NCBI RefSeq assembly: GCF_963678635.1
Contig: NC_087067.1
Location: forward strand, 43,439,829 to 43,503,828
Direction of reading: 5' to 3'
DNA length: 64,000 nucleotides
Source of the DNA: Symsagittifera roscoffensis
Taxonomy: Eukaryota; Xenacoelomorpha; Acoela; Convolutidae
Positions 38,791 through 50,800 of this stretch are shown here, one piece after another. A model generated the notes under the pieces. It saw only the letters and a program-made list of their open reading frames with translations. It had not been told where the DNA came from and made no database searches. The first letter of the stretch is position 1. Each line of letters opens with the position of its first letter. The translations under genes were made by a program, and so were the position numbers.

Positions 38791-40150
38791 GCATGAAGTA
38801 TAGTTTGGTCTCAGAACAAAACGAAAAAAAAACAGAACTTGAGATAACATACTGAGAAAACTCGGATAATTTTTTCATGATGTTCAGTTTTTTTTATTTG
38901 TGTCTTAAGCTTAAAAAATATCACAATTATAACTTAGAATAAAAAAATGTACAATTCATTTTCGAACAAACGCAAATTATTGTTCTCTGAAAGTGGCTGC
39001 AAAAAACTACAGCCAAAAATTGTTTTCTTCTCAACTAAACGTAATCTGACGTCATTATAAAAAAACATTTTCAAGCTATCTTACTTTTTGAATAACTTTT
39101 GAAAACAAACTTTTGAAAAAAACAGTATAATGGAAGTCAAATGCTTGACAAAAAGTACTATGGTTCACTTTGCATGCATGCAGGCTCTTACAAGCATTAT
39201 TTCATATTTTTTCAAAACCAAGTAATAAACACCCATTAGTCACAATTACATTAGAAGTTTCATTAAAACTGCAAAATGAGATCATTTCATGATGTTTTAG
39301 TTTGTTGTATCTTATCAAAAATATCTCTCAAAAATATCTCTGAACAATTCAATTGTTTTTTTTTCCATTTGTAAGCTTTGATTAATTCCTCACCAACCGA
39401 AAAGTTGGTACTGATAGAAATCTAGAATTTCACTGAAAAAATAAAAGGAAAACTGGTTATAATATCTTTTGGATTTTTGAGCAAAACTATGATGTACGTT
39501 GCTTTTTTTTAGCGGATACTCGCTATAGAAAACACAAAATACAGAAACTCATATGTGGTAGCAAACCAACAAATGATTCATTGATACATAACTTAATAAT
39601 TTATAAAGTTTGTCACAGAGTGACCTCATAAATTGAGATAAGAACTTGGACTCCAAACTCAGTTATAATGAAATTCTTATCTTCTTGTTTCAGCCAGTAG
39701 GGGATTTAGGGGTGGCAGAAGGGCAGATGTCATCCTTAGGGCTACGCAAAGGTACCCCTTTGGGTACTATTTCAAAGCATCCTTTTTTTACTAACTGGCA
39801 CTAAAACATTTCTAGAGGCGCAATCAGCGCCAAGATAACTTAATCTTAAATGAGCTTCGAAACAAACGCAGTTTCCTAGTCAAAACATTTCCAAAGGTGC
39901 CTAAAAACGTTTTTTGACTGTTTCATGTATTTGTGTATGCAACTCAGAAACTTGTAAAAAAAAAACAGGTTCGTTGTGGCTAAAAACAGGTTCGTTTTTT
40001 GGTAAAAAAAAACAGGTTCGTTGTGGCTCAGAAGAACTCAGAAAACAAATTTGTTCAACTTACAAAAAAGTTGTCGAATTTTCAATTTTTCTTTTGAAAA
40101 TCAGATAGCGCATGCCTCCCCCTTGCCCCCTCGAGAAATGTTCAATTGTG
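38790..40150. repeat. ~1.5-2-kb diverged direct duplication, copy 1
   Basis: Aligns in order with about 40270-41960: 'agtatagtttggtctcag' / 'agcatagtctggcttcag', 'tatggttcacttt/cgcatg' and the decayed hAT MITE at the right end. Spacing grows from 1.48 to 1.99 kb because of insertions in copy 2. Confidence 0.6.
39700..40145. mobile_element. Decayed hAT-type MITE
   Basis: Inner order matches the intact MITE at 56932-57379: 'ggatttaggggtgg', 'actaactggcactaaaac', 'gaggcgcaatcagcgcc', 'gtgcctaaaaacg', then 'ccccctcgagaaat'. Termini are too eroded to call a target duplication. A small 'aaacaggttcgttgtggct' tandem lies inside. Confidence 0.45.
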
Positions 40151-40269
40151 CTCCTGATATATCCACTGGAATTTGTATTTAGACACTGACTATTTTAATA
40201 TTGCAGTTCAAGTTGAAAGGATTGGAGTCTCAATAGCAGATGGATTAAGAATTTTTAAGTGATAAATAA

Positions 40270-41960
40270 CTTCAAGAAGCATAGTCTGGCTTCAGAAAAA
40301 AACTAAGAAAATCAGAATTTTAGATAACAAATTGAAAAAACTCGGATTGTTCTTTTCATGATATCACAACTAGAGCTTAGAATAATTATTTTGAACAAAT
40401 GTGACTGCAATGAACCACAGAAAAGAAAGTGTTTCCTCAAAAAATGGATGCCTCAGTTAAACCTAATATAATATGATGTTATGTTAAAAACTTTCAATTT
40501 TGGTCGATTATTTTTTTTTGACTTTATGACCTGTTGCATCAACGAAGATGAAAAAAAAAACTGATTTAAAAGCTTCGTTTGTTTTCAAAATTTGTAAGCA
40601 AGGACAACTGTAGTCGGAATTCGGAACCAAGTTTAATGCTTCAAGGAAACCAGCTACTCTGGTATCACTTAGAACTTGATTTTGCATTCAGTTTTGCAAA
40701 CAATATCATGAGACACAATACTGGCTACGGCATCGCCTTGAAAAGCGCTATATTCTGTGTTCCTGATTAACATACAAGATTTAACTAGAATAAGGTAATA
40801 ATTTTTTTTTATTAAGTTTTGGTTAAATTACAAAAAGCTTAAATTTTGGATTTAGGATTTCTTTTTTGCGGTTGTTAATTCTTTAAGTTTTCAGAGCTAT
40901 TTTACTTTTTGGATAATTGCAACAAATTTTCTTGAAAAATAAACAGTACAACAAAACTCAAATGTTTGATAATAGCAGTATGGTTCACTTCGCATGCAAG
41001 TAGGCTCTTACAAGTGATGTCTGTTGTTCATTGTTATTGTTATTGTTATAATGAGATCATATCTGATTTTCTGATGCAATGCCCGGATGATAAAAAATGG
41101 TAGTCATACAATTCTCATACATGGCCCATCTTTACAATTGCTTGAAAGTTTTGAATAGCTTTCTCCCAATTCATTAAGGCAAAGCATTAAGCGTTATGTC
41201 ATATATGAAAATTCTATGACAAATTTTCTTTCTTAAGCTTTCAAAATCAAATAACAAATATCCATTGGGCACAACTACATTTTTAATTTTGTAAAAATTT
41301 GAATTATGAGATCAATACAAGATGTTGTAGTTTTGTGGTATCTCAATTAAAACTGATGATATATGGCAATCGCTGAAAATGTTATACGAATAAATCACTT
41401 GATTTCTTACAATCAGGCGCAAAAAAAATCAGCTACTTTTTTTCGAATTGAAAGTTTTGAGTAATTTTTCAATAACCAAAAACTTTAGCACTGATGAAAA
41501 CTTTTTTCATTAATTTCACTATAAAAATAAAACGTTTGAGTGGAACTATGATATACAAGTAAGCAAGTAAGTATCTATATAAAACAAAAACGGACAAGGT
41601 CACATGTGACATCACACAACTAAATTTCAAAAAGTTGGTTCTGAGTGTCCTGGAAAAACTGAGATAAAAATTCTTGTTTCAGCTAGTAGGGGGCTTAGGG
41701 GTGTTAGGTGTACTTCCGTAAGACTACACGAAGGACCCATTTCGGTACTATTTTAAAGCATATTTTTGTGCTAACTGGCATTAGAACGTCCATTTTGACC
41801 GTTTTTGTAACTTTGCATGCGGCGCAAAAATTGTGGTCAAATTATGTTCTTTTTCTGGCTAAGAAAAACTCAGAAACTTAAATTGGTCAACCTAAAAAAG
41901 GTCAATAAAATATTCAATACGCCGCTACGCCCCTTACCCCCCGGAGAAATTTTAAATTTT
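40270..41960. repeat. Diverged direct duplication, copy 2
   Basis: Second copy of 38790-40150, ending with another decayed hAT MITE (about 41690-41955: 'agggggcttaggggtg' ... 'ccttaccccccggagaaa'). Confidence 0.55.
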
Positions 41961-44280
41961 GCTCGTGATATATTATCAATATTATACTTTGAAGTATACA
42001 GTTCAAAATTTCAAAATTTATGATTTCGATTCAATTTATTCACAAAATCATAGCAGAACTTCGCACAACTTCTGATGCAAAACAAACATAGCATGACAAA
42101 CATGCAGATTGAAATTGAGATGTCTTGAAAAAAATTGACTGAAAAAGATGATAAAAAATGAAACGAATTGTTATCAATGCCGACAATAGTTTGGGCAGAG
42201 AAACCAATTCAGCCAAAAAATAATGTTTCAATATTTCTCCAAAAAAAGCAAAAAAAAACTTTAAGGCCGAATAATAAAAAACTAAGAATCATAATAAAAA
42301 ACGAAATTATACAATATGGGAGCTAATAAATTTGAAATCAACAAAAACACTGAGGCGAAGCTCAGCTTAATACATTTTGCGGTACAAAATTGAAGTCAAA
42401 TCGATAAAAACTGAAATTGAAAAAAAATTTATAAAATTTTTTGTAAAAATTCATAACAAATGCAAGAAAACAGCCCAAAAGACCGGAACAAAGTTACCTG
42501 CGCCATTAACAATTTTACAAAAAGCTTTCGGATTGCTACAATGAATGGGGGAACTAACCTGGCAAACATAAGCAGACAGACGAAAATTCAAAATTGCCAA
42601 AAACGTTCAATTTATAAAACTTCCAAAAACTTTCAATTTCCAAAATATAAAATTGCCGAAATTTTCAGTTTACATAAAAATTTTCTAAGTTTTTTGGTCC
42701 CAAATGCATTTAAGCCTTCGCGCTTTGTCGTCTCAAGCATGGGTGTTACAATAACTTGAAATAAAATTTAACTTCAAAAAAATCCGGCTACCGAAATTAG
42801 GTCGACAAAAAGAAACAGATGGACGATAGCCCAAAAAGGCGCAAAAATACTAATTTGCTTTAAAAACAAAAACAAGCTCCAACCAGATTCGAACCAAAAA
42901 CCTTTGCCGTTTCCAGCTGACGCTTTGCGCCTCAGTCAAATTGAATTTGAATTTATAATAATAAAACAGGTAGAGTAATTAAACAAGGAATCGAGTCCAG
43001 TAAACAAAGATATTTACGGGAAATAGACTAATACCGATTGCAATACCCTGATTTATCACAAGGGTTAGAAAGTATAAAATATAACAGTTATTTAGAAAGC
43101 AATTATGCCCATGATAAATCTGTTGGCTGACAAAAGTGCAAATTTAGGAAAATGATTCGATCAGAAAGTTGAGAAAAGTATTCAATTTGTTGGAGAAATT
43201 TTGTACAAGAATAAGTCACTGTTCCGATTGATAGCGCTTGCTAACCGCAAGCACCGTAATTGCATACCTATTAATTTTGTGCACCTTGTTCATGGGAGCA
43301 AAAAAAACTTAAAAAATTTTCATTTTTTTTATTGTTATTAAAAAAAACTAAATTCAAGTTCCACATATGATTTTGTGATTCTTTCAGCTCCACCAATGGG
43401 GATTCAGAAAATTGGAAAAAAGTTGAACCTTTGAAAAGAGTCCATGCTACGGGAACCAAACCAACAAAAAACAGACAGACGATAAACCAAAGAAGCAAAA
43501 ATTCTAGTTTCAATAAAAGTCCTTTATTGTCTCAAGCAAATTTGAACTTAATCTGAAGCAAGATGAAACATCGGCAAAATCTTGCGATGAAAATTATTTA
43601 CGGGGAAAAGTATTCAATTAAAAATAAAAATCTTTGCAAAGTTTATTGACTTTTATTAGGATATACTAATAAGCTGTGAAGTGATGCTTTAATGAATTTT
43701 TTTCAATTTTTTGCGAATAAAAAAAGCAAAATCATGCCCAAACTGTTCTTTTTTGTTGTTCAGCAATCGGATATGCTGGTTCCAGTTATACGTGGAAGTT
43801 CATCAGATCTTTGCTGTCTACTTATAAAATAAGTACAGAAAATGTTTTTAAACCAGTCACGTCACAGAACGTTACTAAAGAGAAAACTAAAACTTAAATG
43901 ACCATTAAAATCTGGCTTACAAGGGTTAGTCACTTTTAAAAAGCAACTTACAATTTTTTTTGTATGTTCCGCATATATGTTCAAGTATCAAAGATTAGGA
44001 CAAAAAACTGAACTTTCAGAAAATTCCAGCCCGTCTAAGCATAGTCCAAATTTCATATTTCCCAACATTCAAAAATGAGTTATTTTGTTGTAAGTTCATA
44101 GATCTTCTGCGAGTCGCAGAAACAACAATTAATTGTATGATGTTCTTTGCGACTCATGGCCGTTTCTTTGCGTCCAAAATTTTCACGTGGTAACACTATT
44201 GCAGCTGAAATTGGTCAGGCTGTGGTAGACCTGCAGCTAGAGGTTAAGTGAAAGCTCGTCTCACAAACTATCATTTTCAT
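41961..44280. other. Mostly unexplained AT-rich sequence
   Basis: No gene called. A tRNA-derived remnant lies at 42876-42942. Open frames at 42460-42759 (+) and 43271-43513 (-) have no motif and sit among A/T runs. Confidence 0.4.
42876..42942 (-). repeat. tRNA-derived remnant (SINE head?)
   Basis: On the minus strand a GGCGCAAAGCG A-box-like start is followed, at tRNA spacing, by a perfect B-box 'GGTTCGAATC'. The acceptor stem does not pair well, so it is not a functional tRNA. Confidence 0.4.
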
Positions 44281-44349
44281 GGCAGTGGAGCGAATACACG
44301 ATCTGACGCGTTCAAAGCCAACGCCTTACCACCATGCTAAGTGCTGACG
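44281..44349 (-). repeat. tRNA-derived remnant 2
   Basis: The minus strand reads TAGCATGGTGGTAAGGCG (A box), an anticodon-arm-like middle, then 'AGATCGTGTATTCGCTCC' (eroded B box) and CACTGCC. The order and spacing are those of a tRNA or tRNA-headed SINE. It lies about 50 bp beyond the kinase gene's poly(A) signal. Confidence 0.45.
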
Positions 44350-44398
44350 TTTCTTTAAAGGTACAGCTTAATAAAAATAAACGTATTAATAGATACTT

Positions 44399-44404
44399 TT
44401 TATT
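44399..44404 (-). terminator. Poly(A) signal of the kinase gene
   Basis: AATAAA on the minus strand, 167-172 bases after the kinase stop codon; the plausible 3' end signal. Confidence 0.5.
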
Positions 44405-44570
44405 ATAAATTGTGATACAAAACGATTGTTGAAATTGATTAAGAAATATGCAAAAATAGCTGAAGAGACTATTGCGTATGTATTGAAACAGTAGATGATT
44501 TCATGAGTTTGAAATAATATAGTTTGGTTTTTCGCCGGCTTGTTGAAATGTCACTTTAATGGCACATGTA

Positions 44571-44858
44571 TTAACCTATAGCGTTGGTCCACGTTTCAAT
44601 ACATAACGTTTCCAAGTCTTCTGGCAGGAGTTTTACATCGCCTTCGACATTCTTTCTTCTGGTGACGAAGTTCTGCAGCCTCTCAGTGTCTAGTCTGCTC
44701 AGGGGGTTCCCAGGGTCCAAGTGGGAGTTGTAGTCGCCCCTGGATTGCACCCAGGTGTGGTTCTTGCACAGTTCCAGGGGCAGTCGTTTGTTGGAGGGTG
44801 CTCGCAGCAGATTCTGGATGAAGTCTTGCGCCTCGAAAGAGATGTTAGAGAAATGTTC
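44571..44858 (-). CDS. Kinase gene last exon (C-lobe end and tail)
   Basis: Acceptor GATTTCCCAG (to 44859), 95 codons and TAA at 44571-44573. It reads EHFSNISFEAQDFIQNLL, then KRLPLELCKNHTW with the structural Arg at residue 442, and ends 27 residues after TRRK. The short tail fits Kalirin/TRIO, where the kinase is C-terminal. Confidence 0.85.
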   Translation of the reverse strand, partial: EHFSNISFEAQDFIQNLLRAPSNKRLPLELCKNHTWVQSRGDYNSHLDPGNPLSRLDTERLQNFVTRRKNVEGDVKLLPEDLETLCIETWTNAIG

Positions 44859-47800
44859 CTGGGAAATCGAAAAAAGATAAGAAAACTTATCGTACAAAGG
44901 AAAGGAACAACATAAGAGCTGCTCGGCGTTTTACGAAGAAACGCTGCTGCGACCCTGCTTAAGCCTTGTACATACATTTTTCGGCTATTTTTTGGTTTGG
45001 GTCATGTTGCCTCAACCTCAAGCATTGATCCGACCATGGTGAGCCTCGATCTTTTGACCTTTCGATATATAACCACTTCACCACCGCTCACTTAATATTT
45101 GATGGATCTCTGTTACTCGCCCTCTTATCGCACTCAATAGTTCCTAGGAAATAATTGCAACCTCTAAGAAGAACTTAATCAATGGTTAAGCATATGTGAT
45201 TATTGCTCCTAGTAACGAATCTCCCATTTTGATATGGGGAGGCAATAATTCAAGAGATCCATAAAAATGACTCGATTTGAAAGTTTAAAAAAACCATCTT
45301 ACTAACCCGCTCTACTGTTATTTGGAAATTGACAGTGAGTATGAGCTGTTTTTTCTAAGGTGGTGTGGTAGCAGAATCTATCAACTTTGACAGCATAGTT
45401 TAAGTACTCTCGTAATTTGGATACTCATCCAAATTTTTCAAACCAGAAAGATTTCATGTATACTCAGCCAAAAAATAGACGAAATAAAACTATTATTTAA
45501 ACGTTTGCAAGAACATTCTTTATTTTTTTGCAAAAGTTTGAATAATAGTTTTATTTCATCTATTTTTGGCTGAGTTTATATGAAATCTTTCTGGGTTGAA
45601 AAATTTGGTCGAGTATTCAAACTGACAATTAAGCTGATTTGTTAAAATTTAGCGAAAGAATTTTAAATCCCCCCTTAAATCATTATTGTTGCCGTTTCAG
45701 ACTTTAGAGACCCATTTAATTTTTTTTCTTCATTTTTTTGTGAAATATATCAAGGATTTTGTGGCTCGAAATCTTGTCGCGATCATTCCGTGAGAGCGAA
45801 ATACAGCTCAACTTGTATCATTTGGACATGCGTCAGGAATCTGGAGGGTCCGGTGCAAACATCCGATATGTCAAACATCCGAACTTATTTAATAATTATG
45901 TAATTTTATGACGTTAGAATTTCAAAAACAAGCCGTAGTTCAATTATTCGATTCCAATTTAGCCGACTCTCAATTTAAGGTCCGGTGGCGATAACCGGCT
46001 CTAATTTTCATATAGAGTCCTACCCTCTGTTGGCAAGCTCGCAACATGCAGGCGCGACCGCGGCGATCCGCCTTCAATCGACCACTATAGCATCTGTTGA
46101 ACGAAAGGTATAAATCGGATCTTTGCCCTACTTTTTGAAAAATGTCGGGTGTTTGCCCTAGTGAAGCTGTTTTTCGGATGTTTGCATCACTTTTTGGTTT
46201 TTCGGATGTTTGACACATCGGATAGTTGCGCGGCATCCGATCTGGACCCGTGCTTGAATAGTGAGATGTTGACTTGCCTTGCTGAAGGTGACATCGGCAG
46301 TGACGATGTTGAGAGCCGTCTGGTGTGAGTCATCCTGGTCTAAGAAGGGGGAGAGGCCACTGAGGAGGACATAGCCCACACAGCCCAGACACCACACATC
46401 ACTCGCACAAGACACCACTACAGGGGGGGCAAAGAGAAAAGAAGAATAAGAAGAGACAGTGAGAGTATTGCATGATGAAAATATGAGAAACTGGTTTACT
46501 TTCTCCAGTTCTGATGACATGCTCAGTTCTTTTAACATTTCTCGACCATCGATAATCCTTGCATAAAACGGTCAATCTCGTAGTCGAATTGTTATGAAAA
46601 GTTCTGATACTTGCATGAACTAATGAAACTTATTTGCGTTTTACATTATACATAACCATGTAAAATAAATGTCTGCTGTGAGGCTGACTTAGATCAACCG
46701 CACGATCACCCCCCCCCCCCCCCCCCACCCCCGAACCCCACTAAGTGATTTACCGTAGAACGTCCTCACCAAGCATGTTTTAATTCTGAAAAAAAAAAGA
46801 ATTTCAAAGAAACGCGCAAAATATTTTTATTTTGAAACTTTTCTTTCAATTTGCTTTTATTAACAAAATGCCGGCTAGCATTTTCGATGTATGTAAGTCA
46901 ACCCTGGTACTAAACAAATATCACTTTGAGTTTGCAATTGCTAATTTATTTTATGCACTTATCCCATATTAGAAACCAAAAAATACAAGACTGCTCGTAT
47001 CAGGGCGAAGCCCTGAATGTTCCGACTGCCTTTTAAGGTTTATGGAGCAGCAGTAATAACATAAAAAATTTAAATGAAATAAAATAAAATGAAACTTTTT
47101 TTTCTAAAATTTGAAGTTTTTAATGAAAATCATCCCCCCACACGCCATTTAAAGTACAAAAAGATAGATTACGTTCCTTGTAACAAATCAATTATGGCAA
47201 ATAAACTTCGTTCAACCAATTTGGAACGATTTATAAGACGGATTAAATCTCCGCTTAAGCGTTAATAACGCGAGTTATATCGCGCGTTAATTGTCCCAAA
47301 TTGGTCAAAATGGCCAAAATGGCAATCTTTTAACCCTCATAACTTTACAAAAAATGACCACAGGTGAAATATTTTTTCAAATTTAAGCTCAGGACAACAA
47401 TACCTTTTGAATGATATAAAAAAATTCCGTCAAAAATTGCTAGTTAAAAAGTCGAAATTTGTCTGAAGAAAAAAAAACCCACCCGAGCACAAATATTCCG
47501 TTACTTTCGTATCGAAAGTCGGAACAACTAGATGCAAATTATTTAGTACAAAACTGATCCAAAATAGCCATGTTTTTTGCAGTAATTGAAGCATAAGATA
47601 TGAGCAAAATAAAAATCTCAAGCACCGTTTTGCAATTTTGCATTTAACAATCGATATGCTCCAATTTTTATAGACACAGGAACTTTCAGATTTGCAAAAA
47701 ATAATCACAGAAGAAGGAACTGTTCTTTAGGTCTTGAAATTTTTTGAAGATCATGAATATTTGCCAACTTATAGTTTTGCCGACTTGACGTTTTGCCAAC

Positions 47801-50800
47801 ATCAGAATTTTTCTGAAACGCAATGATTGGATTGCAGAATATCTTCCTATATATCGCAATTTTTGATTAATTGCTTTCAAGACTTCTATGCAGTTTATTA
47901 TTTAGAACTGATATAGTTTATTGAATCAATTTTTAAGTGTACTGTAACTATTGTAGTCTAAAATTTTTATAAAACAAAAAAATCAGGTGGCCAAAAAATC
48001 TATTTCAATTGATTTTAAATGGACTACAATTAATTCTAAATTCGATAAAAACAACAGATTATAATCAATTTTTTTTCATTTTGTTCTCTAGGTACAATAT
48101 GGGAATCTACTACATTGATAACATTTTAGGCCACAAAAAGCCATTATAAATTATTTCTTTTCCTTTTATTAGATGCGAGTTACTCTGGACCAAATTAAAA
48201 TCCCCCGAAACAGTTTGAGGGAAGGCAGATAATTTGGTATTAAGTTGGAACTTTCAGCCAATCAGAATTGAAAAGGTCTTAGCAATTTTAATCTGAATTA
48301 AATTCTGTGGTGGAATATCTTAACTTGGGTCTAAGTAGAAGTTTTCAGACAATCTAAATCGAGTGTTCTACATGATTAGTTTAGCAACACAAATCCAATT
48401 TAGACATGGGATTGAAAAAACCCAATTGATCTATATAAAGAGGCATACAAAACTGCTCGTATCGGAAAAAAGCTTTCCGACTGCCCTTTAACTGGTCTCG
48501 AAAAGTTTTTGGTGAATTAAATATCGGCGAAACTACGAATTTTAGGCTGAGTCGTGTATGGAATTAATAATACCAATTAGCTTGTTACCTCAATTCAATT
48601 TGGAACAATTTTGTAGTGTGTGTTAAGTCACCACGTGTAAAAAATAAAACTTGCAGTTTCGAACGCTTCATGTGCCTGAAAAAATAGTGAAGAATTTTGA
48701 TCAAAAATTCTCAAAATTTGATGAGAAATTCCTCAGTCAAACATTATCTTGTAGCTTGTACTGTTTGTAATTTATTGTGACGTACGAACCCGTCTCCTTT
48801 CTCCTTATACATTATGTCATTCAATTTTTTTTTTACATATCCTAAATTTTTGATACTATCAAATAAGTATTTGAGATTCTTTTCCACTTTTCTAATTTAG
48901 AATAAAATGAAAATTGGCATAAGATGCAAACTACCAATTATGATCAGGTTTGTATTTCTTACTCTACATCGTAACCCATCGTAACATAGCATTCACTGAT
49001 AACAAGACTGCTCCTATCATGGTAAAGCTTCTAATGTTCCGGCTGCATTTTAATTTCTCTTATTAGTTTAAATTAAAACAAATTATGAAATTTTCGAAAA
49101 AAAAGAAAAAATTTTAAATGAAACTTGTTTGAGTTTTTTTGGAAATAATCATTCCACGCGCTTTGAATAGTACAAAATTATATAATTTGCATATAGCAAA
49201 GCATTAATTAGACCAAAGCGCATGCCTCAATCCATTTGGAACGATTTCTAAGACGGATTAAATCTCCGCTTACATGGTAATAGCACGAAATTTATCGCGC
49301 AATAATTGACGCAAACTGACCATATTGGCAGTCTTTAAACCCCCTTATTTTAAAAAAAAAATAACTAAAGGTGCAATAGTTTTTCAAATTGGAGCTCAGT
49401 ACAACAAAAATCAGTGTCAAAAATTGCTAGTCAACAAGTCGAAATTTGTCAGGAGAAAAAAACATCCCGAGCACAAATGTTCCGTCATTTTCTTTCCTCT
49501 AAACAGCCAGAGCAATAACACACCGCAACTATAAATTAGAAATATTGAAAAGTGGGTTTTGTGGGTTTCGATCCTGTTTTGAACCTGCCTTTTTTGCAGA
49601 GTATCTCGGGTGGTTTGAACTCGAAGTTGCCATAGACTGGTGCCACGTAGTACCCATCATAGATGCTCACAGACTCCCCAAAGTCACAGATCACAAGACT
49701 GAAACAGAACAGAACCAATGACTAACCTCATTTTAGATCTTGCTAAGAAGTTCTTTCCACATGTAACGCCTCCTTCCTGGTAAAAAAAAACTTTCTACCC
49801 TTGAAAAGATCTAATTTAGCGCTTAAGTCATACATTTTAAGTGTTGTATGAAGACCTTACCTGATGCCCCAAATTGTAATAGGGACAAGTAGTGAATAAG
49901 ATTTCTATTTTTCGGGGGCTATTATCTTAGCAAAATTACCGAATAGCAGAAAATTACCAACAAAAAAACCATAATTTTTTCAAAACTCTCATTCCATTTG
50001 TTGTGAAAATTTTTTGACTGACTGAATACTGCTTAGTTGAATACTCATTTTGATTGATTTTTGCAAATTTCTGTTCTGCGAACCTTCTGCCTTTAGGAAT
50101 GCCCCAAACTTTAATTTAGAAACCCGTATGAAGGTAAGTTCTTCTGGATGAAGTTAAGCACCGTCGTCCCAATTACTCGCATTGGATATTATATAAAAAA
50201 AACCATTTACTCGTCCCGTCGTCCCAATTACTCGCATTGGATATTATAAAAAAAAACAAATCAAACGTATTATGTTTGTTAAACATCAGATTGGAAACTA
50301 GTAAGAAAATTGGATCTGACATTACTCACTGTTGGCCCAATTTTTCATTTTGTCAGATACGCTTTCCTCAATTCTGCTTTTTAAACTAAGCTAGAAACTA
50401 TTTGAAGTTGTCACGCGGAAGAAGAGGTTGAGTTTTTAATCAATGGGGGAGCAGGTTTCAGTTGGTACAAATTTCCGCTAAAGCCCAAAAAACTAGCTAA
50501 ACTGATCGTTTGCGATAATTTTCACTCAAAATTATGGGGATCTATCAGTTTTCTCGTTTTTCGTTTTTCGTTTTTTTTTAAAATCAACTTCATGAGAGGA
50601 AAAATTTCAAAGAAAAAAGCTAATTTCTTTAGGCAGGCTTATTTGGGTGTAATAACACTCACCGAGTCTCTTGTGAAATGATTATATTTTCAGGCTTCAA
50701 GTCCAGGTGAATGATACCCGCCCCGTGAATGAACAAAAGACCCGCAATCAACTGCTGCATGAAGTTACACACCACAGCTTCGGTGTATTTGTCCCCCACA

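Noticed and set aside
42349-42367. Another GCGAAGC-type hairpin ('ctgaggcgaagctcag')
   Set aside because: The stem has an unpaired base and none of the other landmarks of the Helentron-like family flank it.
43271-43513. 80-codon minus-strand frame with a signal-peptide-like start
   Set aside because: The hydrophobic start is explained by T-rich composition; no motif, no splice context, no second copy.
49581-49588. GT donor CAG|GTTC for the DFG exon
   Set aside because: Leaves two extra bases, so the next exon's SDVW region would be out of frame; the GC donor three to four bases earlier fits phase and family length.
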